In this document: positions 9,298-17,703 of the stretch, piece by piece | Position numbering within the stretch: position 1 is the first letter of the stretch | Layout of the letters: each line of letters opens with the position of its first letter | From: Amycolatopsis sp. FBCC-B4732 | GTDB lineage: Bacteria; Actinomycetota; Actinomycetes; Mycobacteriales; Pseudonocardiaceae | Assembly (NCBI RefSeq): GCF_023008405.1 | Contig: NZ_CP095376.1 | Coordinates: forward strand, 954,001 to 1,018,000 | Direction of reading: 5' to 3' | Length of the DNA stretch: 64,000 nucleotides | Notes under the pieces: model-generated | The model's input: the letters and a program-made list of their open reading frames with translations, nothing else | Databases searched by the model: none | What the model was told of the DNA's origin: nothing | Position numbers and translations under genes: made by a program

Positions 9298-9879
9298 TCA
9301 GTGGTGGCGGATGCGGGGTGAGCCGCGCAGCTGAGCGTGCAGCTGCCGGTGCCGCAGTTCCTTGCGGAGGCGCTCGACGACGGCGTCGAACAGGGCCGGG
9401 TCGAGGATCGCCGTCTGCTCGAACTGCCGCCGGCCCGGTGGCGCCGGAGCGAGCCGGCCGCGGGGCGCGTAGCGCTGCACCGAGCTCTCGACACCACCGC
9501 CGGTGACCAGGTCGACCCACAGGGCGTCGCGGACGAAGCCGTCGCCGAAGCGGGCTGAGCGGCGCGGCGTGATGTCGGCGATCTGCGTCCACGGGATCAC
9601 GCGGGTGCTGAGGGTGCCCGCGGGCAGGCGGAGGCCTTCGTCGCCGACGGTGAGGTCCTGCAGGCCCGCGAAGCCGCGTTTGAGCTCGCGGGCGCGGGAC
9701 GCGCGGTAGACCAGCACGGCGAGGAGCACGGTCGCCGCGTAGGCACCGCCGATCAGCCACGGCGACTGGCCGCGCACCAGCCCGAGGGCGAGCACCACGC
9801 CGAACCCGGCGTCGGCGACGAAGAGCACGCCGAGCAGAACCTTGACCGGCGTGGTGACGCGAGGCGGTGACTCGGACAA
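9298..9879 (-). CDS. Membrane protein with PH-like cytoplasmic domain, unknown function
   Basis: This 193-residue protein has two predicted N-terminal helices (about residues 12-32 and 40-58). They are followed by a soluble domain with a PH/bacterial-PH-like pattern (LTVGDEGLRLPAGTLSTRVIPWTQIADI). The C-terminus is arginine/histidine rich. No family can be named with confidence. It converges with the Uma2 gene and lies 25 nt before the PPOX gene region without a clear shared transcript. Confidence 0.7.
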   Translation of the reverse strand: MSESPPRVTTPVKVLLGVLFVADAGFGVVLALGLVRGQSPWLIGGAYAATVLLAVLVYRASRARELKRGFAGLQDLTVGDEGLRLPAGTLSTRVIPWTQIADITPRRSARFGDGFVRDALWVDLVTGGGVESSVQRYAPRGRLAPAPPGRRQFEQTAILDPALFDAVVERLRKELRHRQLHAQLRGSPRIRHH

Positions 9880-9904
9880 CGAACGACTCCCGGAGGCGGA
9901 AGGA

Positions 9905-10351
9905 TCAGGGATTGCCGATTATCCGGTCCGCCCGGATGAACACCGCGACCCGCCGCTCTTCGGCCATCACGCGGTCGTACTCGTCCCAGTCGTCATGCGT
10001 CCCGGTCGCGGCGATGAAGACGTCGCGCAGCAGCCGAGGCAGCCCGGCGGGATCGAACGCGGGATCGGGATCATCCGGCCCGACGAGGTGGGTGGCCCCG
10101 GTGACGGAGAGCCAGTTCCACCCCCGCCGAAAGGTGACGGTGGCATGCCCGGCCCGCCGCAGCAGCGCGAGCTTGTGCGCCTTCCCGACAGCGACATAAG
10201 CGATCCCGGGCGTCCCGGTCACCGGATCATCGAAGACCCCGGCGTTGACAACGGAGGAGTGCACAGTCCCATCGGCCCGCGTGGTGGCCACGGTGGCAAG
10301 GCCGTGCTCCTGCAGCGACAGCGTCCGAACCTGCTCCAGATCAGCGCTCAT
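9905..10351 (-). CDS. PPOX-class, probably F420-dependent, flavin-split-barrel enzyme
   Basis: This 148-residue protein matches the actinobacterial pyridoxamine-oxidase-like split barrel. It starts LATVATTRADGTVHSSVVNAG, followed by RRAGHATVTFRRGWNWLSVTGATHLVG and ends with VFIRADRIIGNP. Family members use F420 or flavin to reduce small substrates. The ATG at 10351 was chosen because the domain begins right there; the open frame beyond it runs into the adjacent lectin remnant. The substrate is unknown. Confidence 0.82.
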   Translation of the reverse strand: MSADLEQVRTLSLQEHGLATVATTRADGTVHSSVVNAGVFDDPVTGTPGIAYVAVGKAHKLALLRRAGHATVTFRRGWNWLSVTGATHLVGPDDPDPAFDPAGLPRLLRDVFIAATGTHDDWDEYDRVMAEERRVAVFIRADRIIGNP

Positions 10352-10440
10352 GCCCCAACCTAACCCGCGGAGCAGGCCGGGTGTTCCGCTTTCACCGCCC
10401 GCAGCGCGCCGCTGACGGTCCGCGCAGGGATAGGCGCGGC

Positions 10441-10762
10441 TCAGGGGGCGAGCACGCCGTTCGTGACGAGTTGCAGCGGGACCCAGGTCGACCCAGGGGG
10501 ACGGCTGCCAGGTGTTGTAGAGCTGCCCGTCAGTGCCTCTTGCGAACAAAACCAGTCTGCCGGTCGACGCGACGTCCACCGCGGGTCTGCCCGACAAGGG
10601 GGTACCGCCCGCGATGACGGTCCAGGGGCGCCAGGCGCTCCCCGGCGCCGTCTGCCAGGAGCTGACCAGGACACCGTTGGAGTTGATCGCGTAGGCGGAC
10701 GGCCTCCCGTCCGGTTCATGGTGGATCGCCGGCAGCCCGGTGAGGTTGCCGCCGGGGCGCTT
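10441..10762 (-). pseudogene. Remnant of a PLL/tachylectin-like beta-propeller protein
   Basis: Minus-strand translation gives propeller-blade-like segments: LPAIHHEPDGRPSAYAINSNG, then VDVASTGRLVLFARGTDGQL followed by YNTWQ. After a G5 run at 10496-10500 the homologous frame shifts and ends STWVPLQLVTNGVLAP before a stop. An in-frame stop at 10763-10765 cuts the upstream side, so no start or signal peptide remains. These repeats resemble the sugar-binding blades of PLL-type lectins often fused to secreted actinobacterial enzymes. It lies beside the CHAP/bulb-lectin gene, which suggests a larger lectin locus that has decayed. Confidence 0.6.
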
Positions 10763-11004
10763 TCAATGGCTCGAGTCCCGACGTACCCGGTGCGAAACCG
10801 GGACTTGTGCGACCGGAGTCGCGTGGCGATCCCGCGGACGCACGGAAACCGCGGGACTTCCGCCATTCGGCTCAGCACCATCGGACCCACGGGCGGGGCG
10901 ACGGAAACGAAGGTTCGGCCGAACGACTGATTTCGCCCTCGGCTGTGTCATCCGGCCGGTGCTGAGGCGATATCAGCCCGGTCGAATCGACCGCAAGGAG
11001 TCTG

Positions 11005-12237
11005 ATGAGAGACAAGGAAACCGGCCGGGGCAGCGCACTCCGGCGTCGGCTCGTGGTGGTGCTCGTCGCCGTCACCACGGCACTGGGCTTTCCGGCCATC
11101 GCGGCCGCGGGGACGGACGACTACCCCGCTCAGTGGCGCGCCGCCGGACAGGATTCGCTGCTGGATTCCTGGGGCTACTACAACCGGGAATGCACGAGCT
11201 TCGTGGCGTGGCGCCTGCACTCGCGGAACGGCTACGAAATGCCACGGGCCATCGGGAACGCCGGTGCCTGGGGTACGTGGTTCGCGCAGCGGGGCTACGC
11301 GGTGAACAACTCCCCGGCGGCCGGTGCGATCGCCGAGTCGGCCGGTCACGTCGCCTGGGTGGAAGCGGTGAACGGTGACGGGACCATCACCGTCGAGGAG
11401 TACAACCAGAACTTCCAGGGCGCCTACGGCGAGCGGACGGTCTCGGCCTCCGCCTTCCACTACATCCACGCCAAGGACATCACCGCGTCGGCGGGTGGTG
11501 GCAGCGTCGGCACCAGCGAGTACCAGGGTCGCGACTCCCTCGCGCCCGATCAGCGGCTGTACCCGAACCAGTACCTCACCTCGACCGACGGCCGCCACGT
11601 CCTGATCCTGCAGGGGGACGGCAACCTGGTGTTGTACGGACCGGGTTACCGCGCCCTCTGGTCCAGCGCCACGGCGGGCCGGTCGGTGCACTCGCTGCTC
11701 ATGCAGGGCGACGGAAACCTGGTGCTGTACGGCACCGGCAGCCAGGGTGCGCTGTGGGCGAGCAACACCGCCGGCCGGGGCAGCTCGACCCTGCGGCTCC
11801 AAGACGACGGCAACACCGTCCTCTACGCCGGGAACGGTGCGAGCTGGAGCACGGGAACCGCGAGCGGATCCGCGGGGCTGGTGACGGCGTCCACGGACCG
11901 GCTCGCGGCCGACGAGAGGCTGTACCCCGGGCAGTTCCTGCGTTCCTCCGACGGCCGCTACCGCCTCGCGCTGCAGAGCGACGGGAACCTGGTGCTCTAC
12001 TCGCCGGGCTACCGCGTGTTGTGGGCCTCCGGGACGGCCGGGAGATCCGCGCATTCACTGCTGATGCAGGCCGACGCGAACCTCGTGCTGTACGGCACCG
12101 GCGGCCAAGGTGCGCTCTGGTCGTCCAACCGCACCGGGGCCGGCACTTTCGCGTTCACCTTGCAGAGCGACGGCAACGGCGTCGTGTACGGGGCCGCGGG
12201 TGCTCTCTGGACCACGGGAACGGGAGGGCTCATCTAG
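11005..12237 (+). CDS. Secreted CHAP-domain hydrolase with two bulb-type lectin domains
   Basis: This 410-residue protein has a signal peptide (about residues 1-35, ending AIAAAG) and a CHAP domain (about 40-160). The likely catalytic residues are C63 (RECTSFVAW) and H115 (GHVAWVE). Two bulb-type mannose-lectin domains follow, each with three QxDxNxVxY-like sites: QGDGNLVLY, QGDGNLVLY, QDDGNTVLY, then QSDGNLVLY, QADANLVLY and QSDGNGVVY. CHAP domains cleave peptidoglycan peptides; bulb lectins bind mannose-type glycans. An extracellular, surface-targeted cell-wall hydrolase or bacteriocin-like enzyme is inferred. CAAGGAG precedes the ATG. A strong terminator follows. Confidence 0.88.
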   Translation: MRDKETGRGSALRRRLVVVLVAVTTALGFPAIAAAGTDDYPAQWRAAGQDSLLDSWGYYNRECTSFVAWRLHSRNGYEMPRAIGNAGAWGTWFAQRGYAVNNSPAAGAIAESAGHVAWVEAVNGDGTITVEEYNQNFQGAYGERTVSASAFHYIHAKDITASAGGGSVGTSEYQGRDSLAPDQRLYPNQYLTSTDGRHVLILQGDGNLVLYGPGYRALWSSATAGRSVHSLLMQGDGNLVLYGTGSQGALWASNTAGRGSSTLRLQDDGNTVLYAGNGASWSTGTASGSAGLVTASTDRLAADERLYPGQFLRSSDGRYRLALQSDGNLVLYSPGYRVLWASGTAGRSAHSLLMQADANLVLYGTGGQGALWSSNRTGAGTFAFTLQSDGNGVVYGAAGALWTTGTGGLI

Positions 12238-12249
12238 CCCCAGCGTGAG

Positions 12250-12280
12250 CCGGGCGGGCCGCACCAGCCGGCCCGCCCGG
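12250..12280. terminator. Bidirectional terminator between CHAP-lectin and hexosaminidase genes
   Basis: A perfect 12-bp stem CCGGGCGGGCCG / CGGCCCGCCCGG with a 7-nt loop, placed between two convergent stop codons. Confidence 0.85.
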
Positions 12281-12289
12281 TCTCTCACC

Positions 12290-14062
12290 TCAGCAGGTGC
12301 CGTTGTCCGTCCACACTCCCCACTGGCCCGTCGTTCCCGGCTCCTCGCCCTGCGTCCACCACTTCGCCGTCCACTTGTGGCCGTTGTGGGACACCACGTT
12401 CCCGCCCGTGTACACCTGCGAAGCAGCCCAAGCCGGGTCCGCGCACGTGCCCGGGTTCGTCGTGCCGCCGGTGTCCCACGCGACCTGCGAAGACCGGTAG
12501 AAGTTGATCCCCTGCGCCACCCAGCGGGGGGCCTGGGCGCCGAGGCGGGTGCGGAACGTCGTCCAGTCGTGGGTGGACCACGGGGACCACCCCAGTTCCG
12601 CGTGCGCGGCAAGGCGGGGGAACGCCAGGTAGTCGATGTCCGCCGGCTTGGTCACCGTTTCCGTCCACAAGGGGGACTCCACGCCGCGGACCGCGGACTC
12701 CGACACGCCCGAGAGGTACGCGCCCGGGTTCCAGCCGTACGCGTCCTGGACCTCGATGTAGCCCGCCCACGACAGGCCGATGGGGCTCGAGCTGTTGTAC
12801 TTCATGTCCAGGTACGCCTTGTTCGCCGGTGACAGGATCACCTTGCTGCCGCGCGACGCCGCCGCCGACACGCCCGCGTCCGACGTCGTCGTGCCCCAGA
12901 ACTGCGGGGTGGCCGAGGCCGGCAGGGACGCCTTCGCGATGTCGTGCCAGCCCACCACCTGCTTGCCCGTCGCCGCGACCAGGGGGAGGACCTTGTTCAC
13001 GAACGTCAGGTAGTCGGCCGCCGAGGTCGACGAAGCTTCGTCGCCGCCGATGTGGAGGTACGGGCCCGGGGTCAGGGCCGCCAGTTCGCGCAGGACGTCC
13101 GCGATGAACGTGTACGTGATGTCCTTCGAAATGCACAGCGAGCTGTAGCCGACCGCCGTGTCCGTGCGCAACGCCGGCGCCACCCCGTTGCAGTTCAGTT
13201 CCGCGTACGACGCCAGCGCCGCGTTCACGTGGCCCGGCATGTCGATCTCCGGGATGACCGTGATGTGGCGGGAGGCCGCGTAGTTCACGATCTCCGTGTA
13301 CTGCGCCTTCGTGTAGTAGCCGCCCGCGCCGCCGCCGACCTGGGTGCTGCCGCCGTACGTGGCCAGCTTCGGCCAGCTGTCGATCTGGATGCGCCAGCCC
13401 TGGTCGTCGGCCAGGTGCAGGTGCAGGTTGTTGATCTTGTACTGGGCGAGCTGGTCGAGGTAGCGCTTGACCGTCGACACCGGGTGGAAGTGCCTGGCGA
13501 CGTCGAGCATCGCGCCGCGGTAGCCGAACCGGGGGTAGTCCAGGACCGTCGCGCCCGGGACGCTCCACGGGCCGGGTTGCGCCGAAGCGCTTTCGACGCT
13601 GCCGGGCAGCATCTGCCGCAGCGTCTGGACGCCGGCGAAGAGCCCGTCGGCCGTCTGGGCGCGCACCGTGACCGAGGACGCCGTCGACACGAGCTGGTAG
13701 CCCTGCGCGCCGACGGTGGCGGGCGCGCCGCTCAGCAGCAGCGCGATGCTGTCGGACGGCACGGACGCCGGCGCGTCGGACACCGGCAGCGCGAAGCCGG
13801 TCGAGGGGCGCAGCACGCCGGCCAGGTAGTCGCCCACCTGCTTGGCCGGGGCGGAGCCCGCCTCGGTGACGATCTTCGTCGTCGAGACCAGCGGGAAGGT
13901 GACCCCGGCGGCCGCGGTCACCGAGACCGGCACGGGCACGATCGACTGCAGCGCCGGCGTGGCCGCCGCGGCCGGGCTGAGCTGGGCGGCGGTCGTGCCG
14001 GCACCGAGCAGTGCCAGCACGGCGAGTGCGCGGCCGAGGCGCCGCGTTCTGGACGTCTTCAC
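12290..14062 (-). CDS. Secreted GH20 beta-N-acetylhexosaminidase with chitin-binding module
   Basis: This 590-residue protein starts with an Arg-rich signal peptide (MKTSRTRRLGRALAVLALLG, possibly Tat-like). A GH20b N-terminal domain and the GH20 TIM barrel follow. The barrel shows RGAMLDVARHF, LHLADDQGWRI and the catalytic D341-E342 pair in HIGGDEA. A C-terminal module of about 50 residues (CADPAWAASQVYTGGNVVSH...W) is a CBM5/12-type chitin-binding domain. It would release GlcNAc from chitin oligomers outside the cell. The GTG at 14062 has AGGAGG 7 nt upstream. A near-perfect DasR box lies 70 nt further upstream, indicating GlcN-6-P-responsive repression. A longer open frame to 14674 crosses the MarR gene and is rejected. 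Confidence 0.93.
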   Translation of the reverse strand: MKTSRTRRLGRALAVLALLGAGTTAAQLSPAAAATPALQSIVPVPVSVTAAAGVTFPLVSTTKIVTEAGSAPAKQVGDYLAGVLRPSTGFALPVSDAPASVPSDSIALLLSGAPATVGAQGYQLVSTASSVTVRAQTADGLFAGVQTLRQMLPGSVESASAQPGPWSVPGATVLDYPRFGYRGAMLDVARHFHPVSTVKRYLDQLAQYKINNLHLHLADDQGWRIQIDSWPKLATYGGSTQVGGGAGGYYTKAQYTEIVNYAASRHITVIPEIDMPGHVNAALASYAELNCNGVAPALRTDTAVGYSSLCISKDITYTFIADVLRELAALTPGPYLHIGGDEASSTSAADYLTFVNKVLPLVAATGKQVVGWHDIAKASLPASATPQFWGTTTSDAGVSAAASRGSKVILSPANKAYLDMKYNSSSPIGLSWAGYIEVQDAYGWNPGAYLSGVSESAVRGVESPLWTETVTKPADIDYLAFPRLAAHAELGWSPWSTHDWTTFRTRLGAQAPRWVAQGINFYRSSQVAWDTGGTTNPGTCADPAWAASQVYTGGNVVSHNGHKWTAKWWTQGEEPGTTGQWGVWTDNGTC

Positions 14063-14133
14063 CGGGGGACCTCCTGGCGGGATGGGCGCGACATCGCCGT
14101 CGCACCTGCCCGGATCGTCGCACCTTCGGCGGT

Positions 14134-14149
14134 CGTGGTCTAGACCAGT
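14134..14149. promoter_or_regulatory. DasR-responsive element (dre) upstream of GH20 gene
   Basis: The minus strand reads ACTGGTCTAGACCACG around the perfect 12-bp palindrome TGGTCTAGACCA (14136-14147). The Streptomyces DasR consensus is ACTGGTCTAGACCACT, so 15 of 16 bases agree. It lies between the divergent hexosaminidase and MarR genes and could control either. Confidence 0.87.
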
Positions 14150-14170
14150 CTGGGTGGTTAAGCTCGCGCG

Positions 14171-14680
14171 GTGACGCGGGACTTTGCGCCGGGGTCGCCG
14201 TTCGCGCTGCTTTCGGAAGCCGAGACGGCCGCCTGGTACGCCTACATGAAGGTGCACCTCCGCCTGGACTACGAGCTGAACCGGCAGCTGCGGGCCGACA
14301 GCGGCCTCTCGCTCGCCGACTACCACGTCCTGGTCGCCCTGACGAGCGCGTCCGGCGGCCGGATGGGGGTCACCGACCTCGCGATCCGCATCGGCTGGGA
14401 GCGCAGCAGGCTCTCGCACCACCTGAAGCGGATGCGCGAACGCGGGCTGGTCGGGACCGGGACAGCCGCCGAGGACCGCCGGGTCACGGAGGTGGTGCTG
14501 TCCGAGGCCAGCTGGGAGGCGTTGCGCCAGGCCGCGCCGGACCACGTCGGGTTCGTGCGGCAGGCGTTCCTGGACGCTCTCGAACCCGGCGAGCAGGCGC
14601 AGCTGACGACGTTGCTCGAGCGGGTCTACGACCGGCTCGTCGAACGGGGCACGCTGCCGCGGCCGGAGGACCACCCCTGA
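14171..14680 (+). CDS. MarR-family transcriptional regulator
   Basis: This 169-residue winged-helix regulator shows the MarR core LSLADYHVLVALTSASGGRMGVTDLA, a recognition helix WERSRLSHHLKRM and a wing with DRRVTEVVLSEAS. Its ligand is unknown. The GTG at 14171 has no obvious Shine-Dalgarno site and may be leaderless. It lies 48 nt before the SnoaL-like gene and close to a palindrome (14687-14700) that could be its own or another operator. Confidence 0.87.
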   Translation: MTRDFAPGSPFALLSEAETAAWYAYMKVHLRLDYELNRQLRADSGLSLADYHVLVALTSASGGRMGVTDLAIRIGWERSRLSHHLKRMRERGLVGTGTAAEDRRVTEVVLSEASWEALRQAAPDHVGFVRQAFLDALEPGEQAQLTTLLERVYDRLVERGTLPRPEDHP

Positions 14681-14686
14681 CAGTTG

Positions 14687-14700
14687 CGTGACATGTCACG
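14687..14700. promoter_or_regulatory. 14-bp perfect palindrome, candidate operator
   Basis: CGTGACATGTCACG is a perfect inverted repeat. It is followed at once by TAATAT (14701-14706), a good -10 element, 23 nt before the SnoaL-like start. The upstream MarR product is a candidate binder, by proximity only. Confidence 0.55.
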
Positions 14701-14728
14701 TAATATGGCCGCGAACCCAGGAGGTGCG

Positions 14729-15085
14729 ATGGCGACGGTGGCCGAGCTGATGCGGGCGAACCTGCTCGACGTCTTCAACGAGCGCGACGACGAGCGGCGG
14801 GCGAAGGCGATCGCCGCGACCTACGCGGCCGACGTCGAGTTCGCCGATCCGGAAGGGGTCGCGAGCGGCCACGAGGAGCTGAACGCCAAGGCGAAGGGGC
14901 TGCTGGAGCAGTCCCCGGGCTTCGTGTTCACGGCCGCGGGTCCGGTGCTGGTCAACCACGACCTCGGTCACCTGGCCTGGGCGCTCGGCCCGGCGGGCGG
15001 ACCGCCGGTCGTGCGCGGGATCGACGTCGCCCTCGTGGCGGACGGGGTGATCAAGAAGCTCTACACGATGCTGCTGCCCGCCTGA
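14729..15085 (+). CDS. SnoaL/NTF2-like domain protein
   Basis: This 118-residue protein has the NTF2-like cone-fold pattern: NLLDVFNERDDERRAKAIAATYAADVEFADPEG, then EELNAKAKGLLEQSPGF, then a C-terminal strand VADGVIKKLYTML. Such proteins are small isomerases, hydrolases or binding proteins; no substrate can be named. AGGAGG at 14719-14724 supports the ATG at 14729 over the in-frame ATG further upstream. It probably has its own promoter at the 14687-14706 palindrome and -10 element. Confidence 0.8.
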   Translation: MATVAELMRANLLDVFNERDDERRAKAIAATYAADVEFADPEGVASGHEELNAKAKGLLEQSPGFVFTAAGPVLVNHDLGHLAWALGPAGGPPVVRGIDVALVADGVIKKLYTMLLPA

Positions 15086-15102
15086 GTACTACGCTCGGGA
15101 GC

Positions 15103-16152
15103 ATGTTCGACGAGCTGGCGTTCCCGGTCATCGCCGCCCCGATGGCGGGCGGGCCCACCACCCCGGAGCTGGTCGCCGCGGTGACCGAGGCCGGCGGTTT
15201 CGGCTTCCTCTCGGCCGGCATGCTCACCCCCGCGGCGCTGGCGGCGCAGATCGACCGGACGCGGGAGCTGACCGGCGGCGGGTTCGGCGTCAACCTCTTC
15301 GTCCCGCAGCCGGACACGGGCGCCGACATCGGCGCGCACCGCGAACGCCTCGAGGCCTTCGCCCGCGAGTACGACGTCGAGCTCGGCGAACCGAAGTGGG
15401 ACGACGACAACTACCCGGCGAAGCTCGAGGTCGTGCTCGAAAAGCGGGTGCCGGTCGTGTCGTTCACCTTCGGCCCGCCGTCGCCGTCGGAGATCCAGCG
15501 GCTCAAGGACGCCGGCGCGAAGGTCGTCATCACCGTGACCACGCCCGAGGCCGCGCAGCGCGCCGCCGACCTCGGCGCCGACGCGCTCGTCCTGCAGGGC
15601 TTCGAAGCGGGCGGGCACCGCAGTCTCTTCACCGACGACGCCCGGCTGCCCGGCGGTGGCGCGGAATACGGCGTGCTCGCGCTGCTGCGGCTCGTCGCCG
15701 CGCGGGTCGACCTGCCGCTGATCGCGGGCGGCGGCCTGGTGCACGGCGCGGACGTCGCCGCCGTGCTCGCCGCCGGGGCGGTGGCCGCCCAGCTCGGCAC
15801 GGTCTTCCTGCGCGCGGACGAGGCCGGGACTTCGGAGGCCCACCGGAAGGCGCTGGCGCTCGCCGAACGCGAGACGGCGTTCACCCGCGCCTTCAGCGGC
15901 CGCCCGGCGCGCGGGCTGGTCAACAAGTTCACGGACGCGCTGTCCGACGGCGCCCCCGCGGCCTACCCGCAGCTCAACCACCTGGCGGGGCCGGTGCGCA
16001 AGGCGTCGGCCAAGGCGGGTGACCCGGAAGCGATCTCGCTGTGGGCCGGCCAGACCTACCCGCTCGCCTACGACGCCTCGGCCGCCGTCATCCTCGAGCG
16101 GCTGAAGGTCGAGGCGCGCGACGCCGCCGCCCGCCTCGACCGCATCCGCTAG
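15103..16152 (+). CDS. Nitronate monooxygenase (2-nitropropane dioxygenase family)
   Basis: This 349-residue FMN-dependent TIM-barrel enzyme starts FPVIAAPMAGGPTTPELVAAVTEAGGFGFLSAGM. It has the FMN-phosphate motif QGFEAGGHRSL and a later IAGGGLVHGADVAAVLAAGAVAAQLGT, all typical of bacterial nitronate monooxygenases. It would detoxify propionate-3-nitronate or related nitronates. It starts 17 nt after the SnoaL-like stop, probably in one transcript. Its end overlaps the convergent permease by 4 nt. Confidence 0.9.
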   Translation: MFDELAFPVIAAPMAGGPTTPELVAAVTEAGGFGFLSAGMLTPAALAAQIDRTRELTGGGFGVNLFVPQPDTGADIGAHRERLEAFAREYDVELGEPKWDDDNYPAKLEVVLEKRVPVVSFTFGPPSPSEIQRLKDAGAKVVITVTTPEAAQRAADLGADALVLQGFEAGGHRSLFTDDARLPGGGAEYGVLALLRLVAARVDLPLIAGGGLVHGADVAAVLAAGAVAAQLGTVFLRADEAGTSEAHRKALALAERETAFTRAFSGRPARGLVNKFTDALSDGAPAAYPQLNHLAGPVRKASAKAGDPEAISLWAGQTYPLAYDASAAVILERLKVEARDAAARLDRIR

Positions 16153-17612
16153 TCCGTCTTCCCGGCCTCGGGAGCGCCGCCGGTGCGGTTCAGCACCGAA
16201 TTCCGCCGGCTGTAGAGGAAGTAGACGATCATCCCGAGCACGAACCAGACGGCGAACCGGATCCAGGTTTCCGGCTGCAGGAACGTGATCAGCCAGAGCG
16301 AGAACACGATGCCGATCGCGGGCACCACCGGCATGCCCGGCGTCTTGAACGTCCGGGGCAGGCCGGGCTGCTTGTAGCGCAGCACGATCACCGCGACGCA
16401 GACCACGACGAACGCGAGCAGGATGCCGATGTTCGTCAGCTCCGCGGCCTCGCCGATCGGCAGCACCCCGGCGATGACCGCCGACGCACCGCCGAGGATC
16501 CACGTCATCCGGCTCGGCACCTGCCGCTTCTCGTTGGTCTTGCCGAGCCACGCCGGCAGCAGGCCGTCGCGGCTCATCGAGTAGCCGACGCGGGTGGCGC
16601 CCATCAGGAACGTGAACAGCACGGTCAGGATGCCGATGATGGCGCCGATCGCGATCACCGTGGCCAGCCCGTCGAGACCGACCGACTTGAACGCCGTCGA
16701 GAAGCCGCTCTTCGGGTCGATTTCGGTGTACTTCTGCATGCCGGTCAGCACCAGGCAGGCCAGCACGTAGAGCACCATCGAAATGCCCAGCGAGTAGAGG
16801 ATCGCCTTCGGCATGTGCCGTTGCGCGTCCTTGGACTCCTCCGCGGCGGTGCTCATGGCGTCGTACCCGAAGACGGCGAAGAACACCGTCGCCGCGCCGG
16901 TCACCGCGCCGCCGAAGCCGGCCGGGGCGAACGGCGTGTAGTTGCCGGTCTTGACGTAGAAGAAGCCGACGAGCACGACCACCAGCACGATCAGCACCTT
17001 GATGCCGACCATCGCCGTCTCGAACCGGGCGGCGCTGCGGATGCCGCGGTTGAGCAGGTACGCGATGAGCAGGCAGAGCAGCGCGGCGAAGAGGTCGACC
17101 TTGTGGCCCGGCCCGGTGCCGGGCGCGCCGAGCATCCAGGCGGGCAGGTCGAGGCCGAGCTGGCCCAGCAGGAAGCTGAAGTAGCCGGAGATGCCGATGG
17201 CCACCACCGCCACGATCGCGGTGTACTCCAGCAGCAGGTCCCAGCCGATGAACCAGCCGACGATCTCGCCGAGCACGGCGTAGCCGTAGGTGTAGGCCGA
17301 CCCCGCTTTCGGGATCAGGCCGGCGAATTCGGCGTAGGAGAACGCCGCCGCGGCGCTCGCGACGCCCGCGATGAGGAACGAGATCAGCACGGCGGGGCCG
17401 ACGCCGGGGATGCCGGCCGAGTCGTCGCCGTGCGCGACACTGCCGGCGAGGGCGAAGATCCCCGCGCCGATGATGCCGCCGATGCCGATGGCGGTCAGTT
17501 GCCACAGCCCCAGGGTGCGTTTGAGGCCGCCGGCTTCGCTGGTGTCCTGGATCTGGTCGATCGGCTTGCGCCGGAAGATGCCGGAGCTGGAGCCCAGGCT
17601 TGGAGCGGACAT
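16149..17612 (-). CDS. APC-family cationic amino-acid permease
   Basis: This 487-residue, roughly 12-helix transporter has the APC signature GLWQLTAIGIGGIIGAGIF near the N-terminus and a helix 6 region FFAVFGYDAMSTAAEESKDAQRHMP. It resembles the CAT/YfnA subgroup that takes up cationic or other amino acids by proton symport. A cytoplasmic N-terminal tail (IFRRKPIDQIQ) precedes helix 1. It is monocistronic by spacing: 91 nt separates it from the upstream hydrolase gene on the same strand. Confidence 0.9.
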   Translation of the reverse strand: MSAPSLGSSSGIFRRKPIDQIQDTSEAGGLKRTLGLWQLTAIGIGGIIGAGIFALAGSVAHGDDSAGIPGVGPAVLISFLIAGVASAAAAFSYAEFAGLIPKAGSAYTYGYAVLGEIVGWFIGWDLLLEYTAIVAVVAIGISGYFSFLLGQLGLDLPAWMLGAPGTGPGHKVDLFAALLCLLIAYLLNRGIRSAARFETAMVGIKVLIVLVVVLVGFFYVKTGNYTPFAPAGFGGAVTGAATVFFAVFGYDAMSTAAEESKDAQRHMPKAILYSLGISMVLYVLACLVLTGMQKYTEIDPKSGFSTAFKSVGLDGLATVIAIGAIIGILTVLFTFLMGATRVGYSMSRDGLLPAWLGKTNEKRQVPSRMTWILGGASAVIAGVLPIGEAAELTNIGILLAFVVVCVAVIVLRYKQPGLPRTFKTPGMPVVPAIGIVFSLWLITFLQPETWIRFAVWFVLGMIVYFLYSRRNSVLNRTGGAPEAGKTD

Positions 17613-17703
17613 CTTCGTCTCCCGAACGTCGGTGTACGAGCCCGGATCACGGACCCAACGGGGGAACCTACCGCCAACTCCGCGTGAAGACAGCGTGAGC
17701 GGA

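Noticed and set aside
12290..14674. An extended start for the hexosaminidase reaching into the MarR gene
   Set aside because: The extra 200 codons have no family similarity and overlap an opposite-strand gene; the GTG at 14062 has a good AGGAGG site and begins a signal peptide.
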